Shown here: one piece after another, positions 45,270 through 55,324 of the stretch
Layout: each line of letters opens with the position of its first letter
Position numbering within the stretch: the stretch's first letter is position 1
DNA from: Sphingomonas sp. OV641
GTDB lineage: Bacteria > Pseudomonadota > Alphaproteobacteria > Sphingomonadales > Sphingomonadaceae
Assembly (NCBI RefSeq): GCF_900109205.1
Contig: NZ_FNZB01000003.1
Span: 310,001-374,000 of the forward strand
Direction: 5' to 3'
Length of the DNA: 64,000 nt
Translations under genes and position numbers: made by a program
Notes under the pieces: generated by a model
Seen by the model: the letters and a program-made list of their open reading frames with translations, nothing else
What the model was told of the DNA's origin: nothing
Databases searched by the model: none

Positions 45270-46574
45270 TCATTGCTCCGCCGCCGGGCCCTGGAGGCCA
45301 GGCGGCGGCGTGCTCGACCGATCAGGATCGCGCCCGTGCTGGCGATCCAGCAGGCGCATGACCGGCGTGACCGTCAGCCCGTGCAGCAGTATCGAGAACA
45401 AAACGGTGATGCCGACGATCGCCCACAGGCGATCCGCCTCGGGCAGGTTCATGCGATTGAGCGCATAGGCCAGATAATAGAATGAGCCGACGCCGCGGAT
45501 CCCGAAAAACGCGATGGTGAGCTTTTCCGAGCGGTCCGCCGGAAAGCCGACCAGTGCGATCAACCCGGTGAGCGGCCGGACGATCAGGATCAGAACCGCC
45601 GCTGCGACCACATCCGTCCAGCGCAGCGCCGCCAGCAATCCATCCACCAGCGCGCCGCCGAACAGAATCAGCACGATCATCATTGCGATCCGCTCCACCT
45701 GCTCGGTCAGATCGTGCATCTGGTGATTGAAGTCGTGGTCGCGGTGCGAGCGGCGCAGGGCGAGGGCGGTGACGAACACCGACAGGAAACCGTAAGCGTG
45801 GACGATCTCCGACACGCCGTAAGAGACAAAGGTCGCCGCGATCGCAATCAGGCCATCGCCGGTGGCCGCCAGCTTCGTTTCGGCCGGCACGTGAAAGGTG
45901 AGCCAGCCAAAAGCCTTGCCGATCAGCCAGCCTGCGCCGATGCCGACCACGATTTCCCAGATCACGTTTTCCAATACCCAGGTCTTTGCCCAGGGCTCGC
46001 CAGCGGCGGCCAGCGTGCCGAGCACGATGGCCAGGTGGACGAAAGGAAAGGCAAGCCCGTCGTTCAGCCCGGCCTCTGACGTGAGGCCGAAGCGGACCTC
46101 ATCCTCGTCATTCGATTTGGGCGGACCGACCTGAACATCGGCGGCAAGCACCGGATCGGTCGGCGCAAGGCATGCACCCAGCAGCAGCGCCGCCACCCAG
46201 CCGAGCCCGAGCCACCAGCCGCCCAGCAAGGTGATTGCGGCGATCCCGAGCGGCATGGTGATGGCGAGCAGGCGCCAGGTGACGCCCCAGTGCCGCCAGC
46301 GAAAGATCCGGTCCAGCTTGAGCCCGGCGCCCATCAGCGCGATGATCACGACAAATTCCGTCAGCCGTTCGGTGACATCGGGAAAGGCGTAGGGCAGCGG
46401 GTGCCAGTGAACGGCGGGCAGCGAGAAGATGGCCGCACCGATGCCGATGCAGATGATAGGCAACGACAGCGGCAGCTTGCGCAGCGCCAGCGGCAACCAT
46501 GCCACGAGCGCGACGAGTACGCCTGCCCCCGTCAACCAGAGAATATAGGGTTCGGGGGTGGAGAATGACGGCAT
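45270..46574 (-). CDS. CPA1-type cation:proton antiporter
   Basis: 434 residues with about 12 membrane helices. ALMGAGLKLDRIF, LGACLAPTDPVLAADVQVGPP (the TDP of the ion-binding region) and GLNDGLAFPFVHLAIVL are typical of NhaP/CPA1 Na+(K+)/H+ antiporters; FFGIRGVGSFYYLAYAL is the conserved arginine helix. A short C-terminal tail follows. ATG 46574 is used; TTG 46580 is an alternative. It probably exports Na+ or K+ in exchange for protons. It is convergent with the DUF6165-like gene. Confidence 0.9.
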   Translation of the reverse strand: MPSFSTPEPYILWLTGAGVLVALVAWLPLALRKLPLSLPIICIGIGAAIFSLPAVHWHPLPYAFPDVTERLTEFVVIIALMGAGLKLDRIFRWRHWGVTWRLLAITMPLGIAAITLLGGWWLGLGWVAALLLGACLAPTDPVLAADVQVGPPKSNDEDEVRFGLTSEAGLNDGLAFPFVHLAIVLGTLAAAGEPWAKTWVLENVIWEIVVGIGAGWLIGKAFGWLTFHVPAETKLAATGDGLIAIAATFVSYGVSEIVHAYGFLSVFVTALALRRSHRDHDFNHQMHDLTEQVERIAMMIVLILFGGALVDGLLAALRWTDVVAAAVLILIVRPLTGLIALVGFPADRSEKLTIAFFGIRGVGSFYYLAYALNRMNLPEADRLWAIVGITVLFSILLHGLTVTPVMRLLDRQHGRDPDRSSTPPPGLQGPAAEQ

Positions 46575-46700
46575 TGCCAATGTAACGCTCGAACAACGAA
46601 ATGTTGCAGCGTGGCCGAGCTACATGGGGCGAGTTGACGCCGGTCAGGTGATGGCCGGATCTCCGCCCGTGCTTAGCCGGGTAGCTAGGGATTGGCAGAC

Positions 46701-46889
46701 ATGCGCACGAAACTGAGCACTTGCGGGCGCAAGCTGCGCTTCGGCACGGCGGCGGAGGCAACCGCCGCGGCGCAGCGCTCGGGCATGGACCTCAGAGTAT
46801 ATCGCTGTGGCCGCTGCCGCCAGTTTCACCTGACGAGCCGAACCAAGGGGAAGTGGGTTTCCCCTCGATCCAGGGCCGGGCTGGGGTGA
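46701..46889 (+). CDS. Small zinc-ribbon-like protein
   Basis: 62 residues. Cysteines in LSTCGRKLRF and VYRCGRCRQFHLTSR suggest one metal-binding ribbon (CxxC plus upstream Cys and His). Basic overall. The ATG at 46701 follows AGGG; TTG at 46692 is an alternative. Family not recognised. It lies alone between two minus-strand genes. Confidence 0.6.
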   Translation: MRTKLSTCGRKLRFGTAAEATAAAQRSGMDLRVYRCGRCRQFHLTSRTKGKWVSPRSRAGLG

Positions 46890-46908
46890 GACGCAAGCGG
46901 TCCGGGTG

Positions 46909-48396
46909 TCAGGCGACCTGGTGCGCAGGCGCTCCATGGGCGACCAGAATGCCATCACGCCCGGCGATCGCGCCCGTGCCCCGGCGCGCCCGCTTCGCCG
47001 CGTAAAGCGCCGTATCGGCTGCCTTCATCAGCGAAGGGCGATCCGCGTGCGCGGCATCCCGGACGCAGGCGCCGATCGTCGCCGATACCGTGATCCCCTC
47101 ATGCGGGTCGGCGCCCTCGCCATAGACGGTGTGGCGAAGATCGGTGAGCAACTGCTCGATCCCCTGTGCCAGCCGCTCGGCCGCATGGCTGCCACGCAGC
47201 ATGACCACGAATTCGTCGCCGCCCAGCCGGGCCGCAAGGAAATCACCCAGATGATCGGCCGCGGTTAGCTTGGCAGCCATCACGCGCAGCACCTCGTCGC
47301 CCGCTGGATGGCCGAGCCGATCGTTAACCTCCTTGAAGCGATCGAGATCGATAATCGCCACGGCGAGCGCAGAGGCGCGCGCCGGCGTGCTGGCGAGCGC
47401 CTCGTCCAAGGTTTCGTTGAATGCCCGGCGACTGGCCAGCCCGGTGAGTTCGTCCGTCAGCGCGAATTCGCGCAGCCGCCGCTCAACCTTATAGCGTTCG
47501 GTGATGTCCTGCATGACACCGATGACCGCCATCACCTGACGATCGCGGATCTCGGCCTCTCCCATCAGCCGGATGCGGCGAAGCTTCCCCTTGGCGTTGA
47601 TCAGGTCGACTTCGAGATCCCACGGCTGGCCGGTATTGGCGCACGCGGCCAGTGCCCCCTCCACCTTAGCCCGGTCAGCGGGTGGATAGTGGAGCAGTGC
47701 CTTTTCCAGTTCAGGCTTTCCGACGGGCGGCATCTGGTGGATGGCATAGGTCTGGGCCGACCAGTGCGTCTCGTTGTTCGTCAGGTCGAGCCGCCACGAG
47801 CCGATGCGCGCCATCCGCTCCGCCTGCTGCAGGATCCGCTGTGCGCGTTCGCTCTCGATCAGCGCCTCCTGCCGGGACAGAGCGAGCTTCAGGCTTTCGG
47901 AACGGGCGCGGCGCGCCTCCAGAATACCTTCGATGACGCCGGCAAAGCCCTTCAGAAGCTCCAGCTTTTCCGGGGTGAATTCCAGCAGCCGATCGTCCGC
48001 GACGCACAAGGTGCCGATAGGCAGGCGCCGAGCGTCCGGCGAGGTGCCGTGGCGAAGCGGGATGCCGGCGTAGGAGCGAATGTGCGGCGGTCCGGTCACC
48101 ACTGGGCTGGAGGCAAATAGCGGGTCGGCCAGCGTGTCGGGAATGACCAGCATGTCATCGGCCGCGATCGCATATTGGCAGATCGAGACTTCGCGCGGGG
48201 TTTCCGGGATGCTGAAGCCGCACCGCGCCTTGAACCATTGCCGGTTTGCATCAACCAACGACACGAACGCCATACGCGAGTCAAAGATGTGCCGGGCGCC
48301 TTGAACGATCGCCTCGAATTCCGCTTCGGGCGGGGTATCCAGCACCTCCAGCGAACGCAGCGCCTCGAGGCGTTCCTCTTCATGGATCGGGAACAT
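46909..48396 (-). CDS. GAF-PAS-GGDEF diguanylate cyclase
   Basis: 495 residues from ATG 48396. GAF domain (about 5-155: FDSRMAFVSLVDANRQWFKA, CQYAIAADDMLVIPD), a coiled linker, a PAS domain (about 200-310, ending VIGVMQDITERYKVERRL) and a GGDEF domain (about 320-480: TDELTGLASRRAFNE, RLGGDEFVVMLRG). The active-site motif is intact, so it should make cyclic di-GMP. The RxxD inhibitory site expected just upstream is absent (HLGD), so product inhibition may be lost. Cytoplasmic; probably senses a small molecule or redox state. It lies next to the regBA unit but ends a separate gene. Confidence 0.92.
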   Translation of the reverse strand: MFPIHEEERLEALRSLEVLDTPPEAEFEAIVQGARHIFDSRMAFVSLVDANRQWFKARCGFSIPETPREVSICQYAIAADDMLVIPDTLADPLFASSPVVTGPPHIRSYAGIPLRHGTSPDARRLPIGTLCVADDRLLEFTPEKLELLKGFAGVIEGILEARRARSESLKLALSRQEALIESERAQRILQQAERMARIGSWRLDLTNNETHWSAQTYAIHQMPPVGKPELEKALLHYPPADRAKVEGALAACANTGQPWDLEVDLINAKGKLRRIRLMGEAEIRDRQVMAVIGVMQDITERYKVERRLREFALTDELTGLASRRAFNETLDEALASTPARASALAVAIIDLDRFKEVNDRLGHPAGDEVLRVMAAKLTAADHLGDFLAARLGGDEFVVMLRGSHAAERLAQGIEQLLTDLRHTVYGEGADPHEGITVSATIGACVRDAAHADRPSLMKAADTALYAAKRARRGTGAIAGRDGILVAHGAPAHQVA

Positions 48397-48453
48397 CGCG
48401 CCACCATGCGCCGCCAAGCGTTAGATCCAGGTTAACGTGCCAGCGTGCGATCC

Positions 48454-48990
48454 TTAGCGGAGCGGCTTTTTCTCCAGCTTTCGCGCCAGGGTGCGCCGGT
48501 GCATGCCGAGGCGCCGCGCCGTTTCCGAGATGTTGAACCCGGTTTCGGCCAACGTTTCGTTGATCCGCTCCCATTCCAGCGTCTTGATGGAAGTGCTGCG
48601 CCCCTCGATAGGAACGTCGACGTCGCCTTCGGCCGCCTTGCTGAACGCGGCCTCGATATCGTCGGTGTTCGACGGCTTGGCGAGATAATGACAGGCGCCC
48701 AGCTTGATGGCCTCAACGGCCGTCGCAATGCTGGCAAAGCCGGTGAGCACCACAATCAGCATGGCGGGATCGGATGCGTGCAGCCGTTCGACGCAGGCAA
48801 GACCCGACGCGTTGCCGAGCTTCAGATCGACCACCGCGAAGCCGGGGCGCGCCTCTTCCAGTAGCGCTTCCATCTCGGCCGGACCGTGCGCCAGCCAGAC
48901 GCGATAGCCGCGCCGCTCAAACGAGCGCTGCAGCGTGCGTGCGAAGGTCTCGTCATCCTCGACGATCAGGATCCGGCGTTCCTCGGTCAT
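48454..48990 (-). CDS. regA: RegA/ActR/PrrA-type response regulator
   Basis: 178 residues from ATG 48990 with GGAGGAAG upstream. Receiver domain with acidic pocket EDDE (11-14), phosphorylated Asp55 (VVDLKLG), VLTGFAS and LAKPSN. A short linker leads to a Fis-type HTH, FNISETARRLGMHRRTLARK, nearly invariant in RegA/ActR/PrrA. These are global redox regulators of respiration, carbon fixation and nitrogen metabolism. It is 31 nt downstream of regB, its cognate kinase. Confidence 0.93.
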   Translation of the reverse strand: MTEERRILIVEDDETFARTLQRSFERRGYRVWLAHGPAEMEALLEEARPGFAVVDLKLGNASGLACVERLHASDPAMLIVVLTGFASIATAVEAIKLGACHYLAKPSNTDDIEAAFSKAAEGDVDVPIEGRSTSIKTLEWERINETLAETGFNISETARRLGMHRRTLARKLEKKPLR

Positions 48991-49021
48991 CGCTTCCTCC
49001 GACAGGCTCTCGTGGGCGGCC

Positions 49022-50329
49022 CTAGCGCCTGGATTTCGCAAGGGGGAGGACGAGCCGCACGTCGGCGCCGCCCTCCGGCCGGTTCATCGCCGCCAGCCGA
49101 CCGCCCAGCCGACGCGCGACGTTGCTGGCCAGGAAAAGGCCGACGCCGTGGCCCGCGCCCTTGCCGGAATGGTAAAGCTTGCCGACGCCGGCGAGTTCAC
49201 TTTCCGTGAAGCCGCGGCCTTCATCGATCACCTTTATGGTCAATTCGTCGGCATCGCAGGTGGCGACCAGCGCCGCGCCACCGGGGGATGCCTCCGCGGC
49301 ATTGTCGAGCAGGTTCCACACTGCCTGCCGCAATGACGGACCGGCCACCACCGCCGCATCACCAAGGCCCTGTAGATCGACGGTCAGCGGGCCGCTGGCC
49401 AATGTGGTGCGCCATTCCTCCACGATATCGCGGAGGAAGGCGCGTGCGCCGACGCTCTGCATCGCTTCGCCGCGCGGCTCGCCGGCGGAATGGAGAATGT
49501 CGGTCACGATCGCCTTGCAGCGTTCCACCTCCGCCTGCATTTCCGCCAGCTCACCGGCGAGTTCGGGATCCTGAGCGATCTTTGGCAGGCGGCGCCAGTC
49601 GCTGAGGATCACGGCGAGCGAGGCGAGTGGGGTGCCGAGTTCGTGCGCCGCCCCGCTGGCGAACAGGCCGATGCGCACGATGCCGTCCTCCTCCGCCGCG
49701 CGTTGCCGCAGATCGGCGAGGAAGGCGTCACGGGCACGCAGATTGCGGCTGATGCGCGTGACGAACATGGCAAGGAGAGTGCCGCTGAGCACGAAGCTGA
49801 GCCAAGCGCCGAGCGCGTTAAGGTCGCCGATGAGCGGCTCAATATTCGGCGGATAGGCGAGCGGGCGACTATCCGCCGCGAGACCGGCATAACAAACGGT
49901 GGTCAGGACCACGAGCACCCACACCGACCAGCTTTCAAGCAGGATCGCGCCAAGCACCACCTGGATCAGGTAAAGCGACACGAACGGATTGGTGGCGCCG
50001 CCGCTGAGCGACAGTTGCGCGGTCAAGGAACCGACGTCGAACAGCAGCCCCAGCATCAGTTCTACGTTGGTGACGCGATCCCGGCTCAGCAGCACGAAGC
50101 TGATGATGTTGGCGAACGCCTGAAGCGCTACCACCACCATCATCGGGAATAGCGGCAGTTTCACGCCCAGCAGGAAATGCACCACCAGGATGGTGATCAG
50201 CTGTCCCGCCACCGCCATCCAGCGCAGCTGCAGCAGCTGACGCATGTTTTCGGCAGCGGTGGAATCGCGCGAGGAGCCGGCCTGCGCGGCGGATCGTCGT
50301 GTGAGCGCGAGAAGGGGCGAATCCATCAT
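49022..50329 (-). CDS. regB: RegB/PrrB-type redox sensor histidine kinase
   Basis: 435 residues with six membrane helices in the first 200. GGATNPF (110-116) is the quinone-binding motif of RegB. GLFASGAAHELGTPLASLAV holds His229. Cys271 in VERCKAIVTDILHSAG corresponds to the redox-active cysteine of RegB. The ATPase part has VWNLLDNAAEASPGG and GHGVGLFLA. It overlaps surf1 by 4 nt (ATGA). Linkage to a ubiquinol oxidase fits its known role in sensing the ubiquinone pool. Confidence 0.94.
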   Translation of the reverse strand: MMDSPLLALTRRSAAQAGSSRDSTAAENMRQLLQLRWMAVAGQLITILVVHFLLGVKLPLFPMMVVVALQAFANIISFVLLSRDRVTNVELMLGLLFDVGSLTAQLSLSGGATNPFVSLYLIQVVLGAILLESWSVWVLVVLTTVCYAGLAADSRPLAYPPNIEPLIGDLNALGAWLSFVLSGTLLAMFVTRISRNLRARDAFLADLRQRAAEEDGIVRIGLFASGAAHELGTPLASLAVILSDWRRLPKIAQDPELAGELAEMQAEVERCKAIVTDILHSAGEPRGEAMQSVGARAFLRDIVEEWRTTLASGPLTVDLQGLGDAAVVAGPSLRQAVWNLLDNAAEASPGGAALVATCDADELTIKVIDEGRGFTESELAGVGKLYHSGKGAGHGVGLFLASNVARRLGGRLAAMNRPEGGADVRLVLPLAKSRR

Positions 50330-51048
50330 CGTCCCCTGCCACGGGCACGGAACACCATCATCGCGCCACCAATGCTGAGCAGCGCCAGCGCGAACCAGGT
50401 GATGGCGTAGGACAGGTGATTGTTGCGAAAGGCGATCACCGTCAGGCCGCCAATCGGATAGCCACCGGGATTGGGCGCGGCGTCTGCATCGATGAAGAAG
50501 GGCACGATCGGGCCGAGGTCGCGCGCCCGCGCAATGGCCGCCACATCGCGGGAGAACCAGCGGTTGGCGTCGGAGTCGTTGCTGCGGAGAAAGGCGCCGC
50601 CCGGTTCCGAGGCGCGGATGAGCCCAGTGATGGTGACGCGCTCGTCCCGCTGCGCGGCCGACCGCATGGCGGGATCACGGCGTGTGTCGGGCACGAAGCC
50701 TCGATTGACGAGGATCAGCGGGTGGCCGGGGGCGGGACGGGAGGCCAGTGCCGGGTCGGTCAGACGCAGCGGTGTCAATACCCACCAGCCGGGCCCATGG
50801 ACGGTCACGGCCTGCACCAAGGTTTCGCGATCGTGGAGGAAGCGCCCGGTGAGGCGCACGCGCCGATACGCCAGATCACCGTGCCATTCGGACGGTGGGG
50901 GAAGGGGAGACGGGGCGGCGTGGACCCGCATCTCCACCTTGTCGATCAGATCGAGTTTCCAGGCGCGCCGATCGACCTGCCAGAACCCGAGAGCCGTGAA
51001 GAGCGCCGCCAGCGTCAGGCAGACGCCGGCAAACGCGAAACGTCTCAT
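50326..51048 (-). CDS. SURF1-family cytochrome oxidase assembly protein
   Basis: 240 residues from ATG 51048, whose first base is shared with the cyoD stop. Membrane helices at both ends (FAFAGVCLTLAALFTALGFW and YAITWFALALLSIGGAMMVF) bracket a periplasmic domain. GFWQVDRRAWKLDLI, GPGWWVLTPLRL and LVNRGFVPDTRRD are typical SURF1 segments. SURF1 helps insert haem into subunit I. Its place between cyoD and regB indicates a dedicated assembly factor for this oxidase. Confidence 0.93.
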   Translation of the reverse strand: MRRFAFAGVCLTLAALFTALGFWQVDRRAWKLDLIDKVEMRVHAAPSPLPPPSEWHGDLAYRRVRLTGRFLHDRETLVQAVTVHGPGWWVLTPLRLTDPALASRPAPGHPLILVNRGFVPDTRRDPAMRSAAQRDERVTITGLIRASEPGGAFLRSNDSDANRWFSRDVAAIARARDLGPIVPFFIDADAAPNPGGYPIGGLTVIAFRNNHLSYAITWFALALLSIGGAMMVFRARGRGR

Positions 51049-51452
51049 CACATGCCCATGCCGTCCATGGGCATCATGTTGCTGTTGAGGTGGAACATGA
51101 TCCACAGCGATCCCGCGATCACGATCGCAATGATGATGACCGTGAAGATAAAGGCGAGCAGCGTCCAGCCACCCTCCGCCCGCGGGTTGAGGTGCAGGAA
51201 GAAGAAGGTGTGGACGACGATCTGCACGAAGGCGAGCGCGACGACGATGATGGCCGTTGCCTGCACGCTGGCGAGCGCGCCCGTCATGACCAGCCAGAAG
51301 GGCACCGCCGTCAGCACCGCCGACAGGAGAAAGCCGATCACATAACCGCGGCGGGAGCCATGGCCGTGGCCGCCGTCGGGCGCCGGCGCATGATGGTGAT
51401 CGTCGGCATGACCGTGGCCGTGCGTATCGGCGTGGGCGTGGGGAGCGCTCAT
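51048..51452 (-). CDS. cyoD: Cytochrome bo3 ubiquinol oxidase subunit IV, His-rich N-terminus
   Basis: 134 residues; the ATG overlaps the cyoC stop by 4 nt (ATGA). Three membrane helices with [20 protein letters not shown] and [14 protein letters not shown], typical of CyoD. The first 32 residues are unusual: about one third are histidine ([20 protein letters not shown]), and the C-terminus carries several Met (MMPMDGMGM). Both could bind copper or other metals. Otherwise normal; it stabilises the oxidase complex. Confidence 0.92.
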   Translation of the reverse strand: MSAPHAHADTHGHGHADDHHHAPAPDGGHGHGSRRGYVIGFLLSAVLTAVPFWLVMTGALASVQATAIIVVALAFVQIVVHTFFFLHLNPRAEGGWTLLAFIFTVIIIAIVIAGSLWIMFHLNSNMMPMDGMGM

Positions 51453-52108
51453 CGCAGGACTCCGAGCAGATAGACAAAGGTGAAGACGCCGATCCAGACG
51501 ACATCCAGCAGGTGCCAGAACATGCTGAGGCACATCAGGCGGCGGCGATTCTCCATGATCAGGCCGCGCTGTCCGAGCTGGACCAGCATGACGAGGATCC
51601 AGATCAGGCCGCTGAACACGTGCAGGCCGTGGGTTCCGACCAGGGTGAAGAAGCCGGACAGGAAGGCGCTGCGCATCGGCGTAGCGCCTTCGTGGATCAG
51701 CTCCGCAAACTCATAGAGTTCGATGCCGATGAAGGCGGCGCCGAACAGGCCGGTGATGGCGAGCCAGAGCTGAGTGCCACGGACGTTGCCTTGCTCCATC
51801 GCGATCATCGCCATGCCGCAGGTGATCGAGGAGATCAGCAGCATCGCCGTGTTCAGCGCGACCAGCGACAGATCGAAGATCTGAGCCGGGGCGGGGCCGC
51901 CGGCATAGCTGGTGCTGAGCACGCCATAGGTGGCGAAGAGGGTCGCGAAGATGAGCGCGTCGCTCATCAGGTAGATCCAGAAGCCCAGCATCGTCCCGCC
52001 GGAGCTGTGATCGTGGTGATCAGCCTCCGTCTGGTAGAAGACGGGCGGGGCGGCATCCGCCCCGGCCGTGCGGTTCGCTTCGTCCGCGGTGGGAGAAAGA
52101 GTCGTCAT
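51449..52108 (-). CDS. cyoC: Cytochrome bo3 ubiquinol oxidase subunit III
   Basis: 219 residues from ATG 52108, 1 nt after the cyoB stop. Five membrane helices. [20 protein letters not shown] and [20 protein letters not shown] are hallmarks of haem-copper oxidase subunit III of the quinol-oxidase type. A histidine pair lies in the short N-terminal tail ([11 protein letters not shown]). Confidence 0.95.
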   Translation of the reverse strand: MTTLSPTADEANRTAGADAAPPVFYQTEADHHDHSSGGTMLGFWIYLMSDALIFATLFATYGVLSTSYAGGPAPAQIFDLSLVALNTAMLLISSITCGMAMIAMEQGNVRGTQLWLAITGLFGAAFIGIELYEFAELIHEGATPMRSAFLSGFFTLVGTHGLHVFSGLIWILVMLVQLGQRGLIMENRRRLMCLSMFWHLLDVVWIGVFTFVYLLGVLR

Positions 52109-52109
52109 G

Positions 52110-54098
52110 TCAGGCTCCCGCCAGCGCGTGCTTGCGTTCGGTCGCGGCCACTTCCTCGGCCGGGATGTGGTAATCGCGGTTGTAGTTGAACGTGTGGGCG
52201 ATGCCATAACCGATCATGGCGACGAAGCTCGCGGCGGCCAGCCACCACATGTACCACACCATCGCGAAGCCGAGCACGGCGGCCAGCGCCGACAGGATCA
52301 CGCCCGCGCCGGTGTTGCGCGGCATGTGGATCGGCATGAAGCCGCTGTCCGGTGCCTTGGAACCACGCTCCTTCATGTCGTGCCACGCATCCAGATCGTG
52401 CACGACGGGCGTGAAGGCGAAATTGTACGCCGGCGGGGGCGAGCTGGTCGCCCATTCCAGCGTCCGGCCGTTCCACGGATCGTTGCCGACGCGCAGCTTG
52501 TCGCGGTTCATGATGCTGACGCCGATCTGGATGACGAAGCCGGCAATACCTACCGCGATGATCGCCACGCCGATCGCGGCAATGATGAACAACGGCTGGA
52601 GCGTCGCATCGTCCAAGTGACGCAGACGACGCGTGACGCCCATCAGACCGGCAACGTACATCGGCGTCCAGGCGACCCAATAGCCGATCACCCAGCCCCA
52701 GAAGTGAACTCGGCCCCAGAACGGATCGAGCTTGAAGCCGAAGGCCTTGGGCCACCAATAATCGATTGCGGCAAACAGGCCGAACACGACGCCACCGATG
52801 ATCACGTTGTGGAAGTGCGCGACGAGGAACAGCGAGTTGTGCAGCACGAAATCGGCCGGCGGGATCGCAAGCATCACGCCCGTCATGCCGCCCACCACGA
52901 AAGTGAGCATGAAGGCAACGACCCACTGCATCGGCAGCTCGAAGCGGATGCGGCCGCGGTACATGGTGAACAGCCAGTTGAAAATCTTCGCACCCGTCGG
53001 GATGGAGATGACCATCGTGGCGATGCCGAAGAAGCTGTTGACGCTGGCGCCCGATCCCATGGTGAAGAAGTGGTGGAGCCAAACCAGGTAGCTCAGGATC
53101 GTGATGACGACCGTGGCATAGACCATCGAGGAATAGCCGAACAGCCGCTTGCCGGTGAAGGTCGAGGTGATCTCCGAGTAGATGCCGAACACCGGGAGAA
53201 CCAGCACGTACACTTCCGGGTGACCCCAGATCCAGACCAGATTCCAATACATCATCGGGTTGCCGCCGAGATCATTGGTGAAGAAGTTGGTGCCGACGTA
53301 GCGATCCAGCATCAGCATCGCGAAGGCGGCGGTGAGGACCGGGAAGATGGCAATGACGAGCACGTTGCTGCACAGCGCCGTCCAACAGAACACCGGCAGC
53401 TTCATCATGGTCATGCCCGGCGCGCGCATCTTGATGACCGTGACAACCATGTTGATGCCCGACAGGGTGGTGCCGATGCCGGCGATCTGAAGCGCCCACA
53501 GGTAATAATCAGGCCCGGTATCGGGGCTGTTCTGCAGGTTGGTGACGGGCACGTAGTTGAGCCAGCCGCCACGGCTGAACTCACCCACGAACAGCGACAC
53601 CATGACCAGCGCGGCACCAGCCACCGTGAGCCAGAAGCTGAAGTTGTTGAGAAAGGGAAAGGCCACGTCGCGCGCGCCGATCTGAAGCGGCATCACATAA
53701 TTGATGATGCCCACGACCAGCGGGATCGCGACGAAGAAGATCATGATCGTCCCGTGCGCGGTGAAGATCTGATCATAATGGTGTGCGTTCAGATACCCTT
53801 CGTTCGCACCGAAGGAGACGGCCTGCTGGGCGCGCATCATGATCGCATCGGCAAAGCCGCGCAGGAGCATGATGATGCCCAGGATGATATACATGATGCC
53901 GATCTTCTTGTGGTCCACGCTGGTGAACCATTCGGTCCACAGGTAGCCCCAGAGCCGGTATTTGGTGACGGCACCGACGATGCCGAGGCCGATCACCACC
54001 ACGCCGATAAAGGTCGCGATCAGGATCGGCTCATGGATCGGGAAGGATTCGAAACTGAGGCGACCGAAGATCGTCTTCAGAACGGTTTCGTTGAACAT
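52110..54098 (-). CDS. cyoB: Cytochrome bo3 ubiquinol oxidase subunit I
   Basis: 662 residues with about 15 helices. HGTIMIFF holds the low-spin haem ligand. [20 protein letters not shown] holds the CuB His and the Glu of the K/D proton path together with the cross-linked Tyr. [20 protein letters not shown] has the CuB His pair, and [13 protein letters not shown] the haem ligands. The conserved Arg pair is in RFELPMQW context. It reduces oxygen to water while pumping protons. Second gene of the operon, 17 nt after cyoA. Confidence 0.98.
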   Translation of the reverse strand: MFNETVLKTIFGRLSFESFPIHEPILIATFIGVVVIGLGIVGAVTKYRLWGYLWTEWFTSVDHKKIGIMYIILGIIMLLRGFADAIMMRAQQAVSFGANEGYLNAHHYDQIFTAHGTIMIFFVAIPLVVGIINYVMPLQIGARDVAFPFLNNFSFWLTVAGAALVMVSLFVGEFSRGGWLNYVPVTNLQNSPDTGPDYYLWALQIAGIGTTLSGINMVVTVIKMRAPGMTMMKLPVFCWTALCSNVLVIAIFPVLTAAFAMLMLDRYVGTNFFTNDLGGNPMMYWNLVWIWGHPEVYVLVLPVFGIYSEITSTFTGKRLFGYSSMVYATVVITILSYLVWLHHFFTMGSGASVNSFFGIATMVISIPTGAKIFNWLFTMYRGRIRFELPMQWVVAFMLTFVVGGMTGVMLAIPPADFVLHNSLFLVAHFHNVIIGGVVFGLFAAIDYWWPKAFGFKLDPFWGRVHFWGWVIGYWVAWTPMYVAGLMGVTRRLRHLDDATLQPLFIIAAIGVAIIAVGIAGFVIQIGVSIMNRDKLRVGNDPWNGRTLEWATSSPPPAYNFAFTPVVHDLDAWHDMKERGSKAPDSGFMPIHMPRNTGAGVILSALAAVLGFAMVWYMWWLAAASFVAMIGYGIAHTFNYNRDYHIPAEEVAATERKHALAGA

Positions 54099-54115
54099 CG
54101 GAAGGCTCCGGCGGC

Positions 54116-55288
54116 TCAGCCGCGCACCGCGCGGGCATGGCCCGGCATGGCTGGCAGAGAGAGGAACGAAAGGTCGCGATTGCGGGGCGAATCAGGGTCA
54201 GTAGCGCCTGGCGCACCCGGCTGGCGCGGCTTGGAATTGTGCGGCACGGGCGTGATTTCGTCCGTGTCCTTCATCAGCCCGCCCTCCGGCTTCTCGCGCG
54301 GCAGGGTCTGGCGGCCGGCCGGCATGCCCTCGCCAGCCTTCATCGGATGCGGATCGCCGCCGCCGCCCGCCGCATGGTCACGCGCCATGATCTCGCTCAT
54401 GCACGGCGTGCCGGGGGTGACGCAACGTTCATAGGCGCGCTGGAACAAGGTCGGCTCCACATTGGCGAAGTGCATGACCGGCACCTGCTCGCTCGGCTTT
54501 TCGAGCTTCAGGTAGTTGGCGGTATCGAGCGACTGACCGCGGCCCTTCACCTCGCCAACCCAGCGCGCGAAGCTTGCGTCGTCGAGCCCGCGCAGGCGGA
54601 AGCGCATGTAGGAGAAGCCTGCGCCCGAATAATTGGCGGACATGCCCTCGAACTCGCCCGGCCGGTTCAGCACCGCGTGAAGCGTGCTGCGCATACCGGG
54701 CATCGTATAGACCATGCCGGCGAGCGTGGGCGCGTAGAAGGTGTTCATCATGTTGCTGGACGTCATGTCGAAGCGGACCTGCCGGTCGACCGGCAGTGCA
54801 AGCTCGTTCACCGTGGCGATGCCCAGCTCGGGATAGATGAACAGCCACTTCCAATCGAGCGAGACTACCTGAACCAGCAGCGGCTTCTCGCGCGGATCAA
54901 CCGCTTTGGTCGCCGAAATGCGGTTCAGCGGACGGAAGGGATCAAGGAGGTGGGTGCTGGACCAGGTGAGCGCGCCCAGCGCGATGATGATCAGGAGCGG
55001 TGCCGACCAGATGACGAGTTCAAGCGACGTCGAGTGATCAAAATGCGGATCATAGGTCGCGTCCTTGTTGCCCGCGCGATAACGCCAGGCGAACACGACA
55101 GTCAGGATCATCACCGGCACGATGATGAGCAGCATCAACCCGACCGATGCATAGATCAGGTTGCGTTGCTGCAGTGCGACGTCGCCAGCCGGGTCGAGCA
55201 CGGCGCCCTGGCAACCGGCGACAAACAGCAGGAGCGGAATCGATGCCGCACGGGCAAGCCGTGCCAGCGGGGCGGGATGGTCGGGCAT
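54116..55288 (-). CDS. cyoA: Cytochrome bo3 ubiquinol oxidase subunit II, extended C-terminus
   Basis: 390 residues from ATG 55288 with AGGAG upstream. Lipoprotein signal ending [10 protein letters not shown]. Two membrane helices follow, then a cupredoxin domain with [20 protein letters not shown] and [17 protein letters not shown]. The CuA cysteines and histidines of cytochrome c oxidases are missing, which marks it as a quinol oxidase. About 80 residues beyond the usual CyoA end are Pro/Gly/charged and unassigned. First gene of cyoABCD-surf1-regBA. A 19-bp palindrome lies 37 nt upstream. Confidence 0.95.
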   Translation of the reverse strand: MPDHPAPLARLARAASIPLLLFVAGCQGAVLDPAGDVALQQRNLIYASVGLMLLIIVPVMILTVVFAWRYRAGNKDATYDPHFDHSTSLELVIWSAPLLIIIALGALTWSSTHLLDPFRPLNRISATKAVDPREKPLLVQVVSLDWKWLFIYPELGIATVNELALPVDRQVRFDMTSSNMMNTFYAPTLAGMVYTMPGMRSTLHAVLNRPGEFEGMSANYSGAGFSYMRFRLRGLDDASFARWVGEVKGRGQSLDTANYLKLEKPSEQVPVMHFANVEPTLFQRAYERCVTPGTPCMSEIMARDHAAGGGGDPHPMKAGEGMPAGRQTLPREKPEGGLMKDTDEITPVPHNSKPRQPGAPGATDPDSPRNRDLSFLSLPAMPGHARAVRG

Positions 55289-55324
55289 ATGAAACGCTCC
55301 TAGGCCGAGTCCGCGAGGCGCTAC

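Noticed and set aside
52068..54434. 788-codon plus-strand frame opposite cyoB and cyoC
   Set aside because: Asp/His/Arg-rich shadow of conserved oxidase genes; runs through their intergenic junction.
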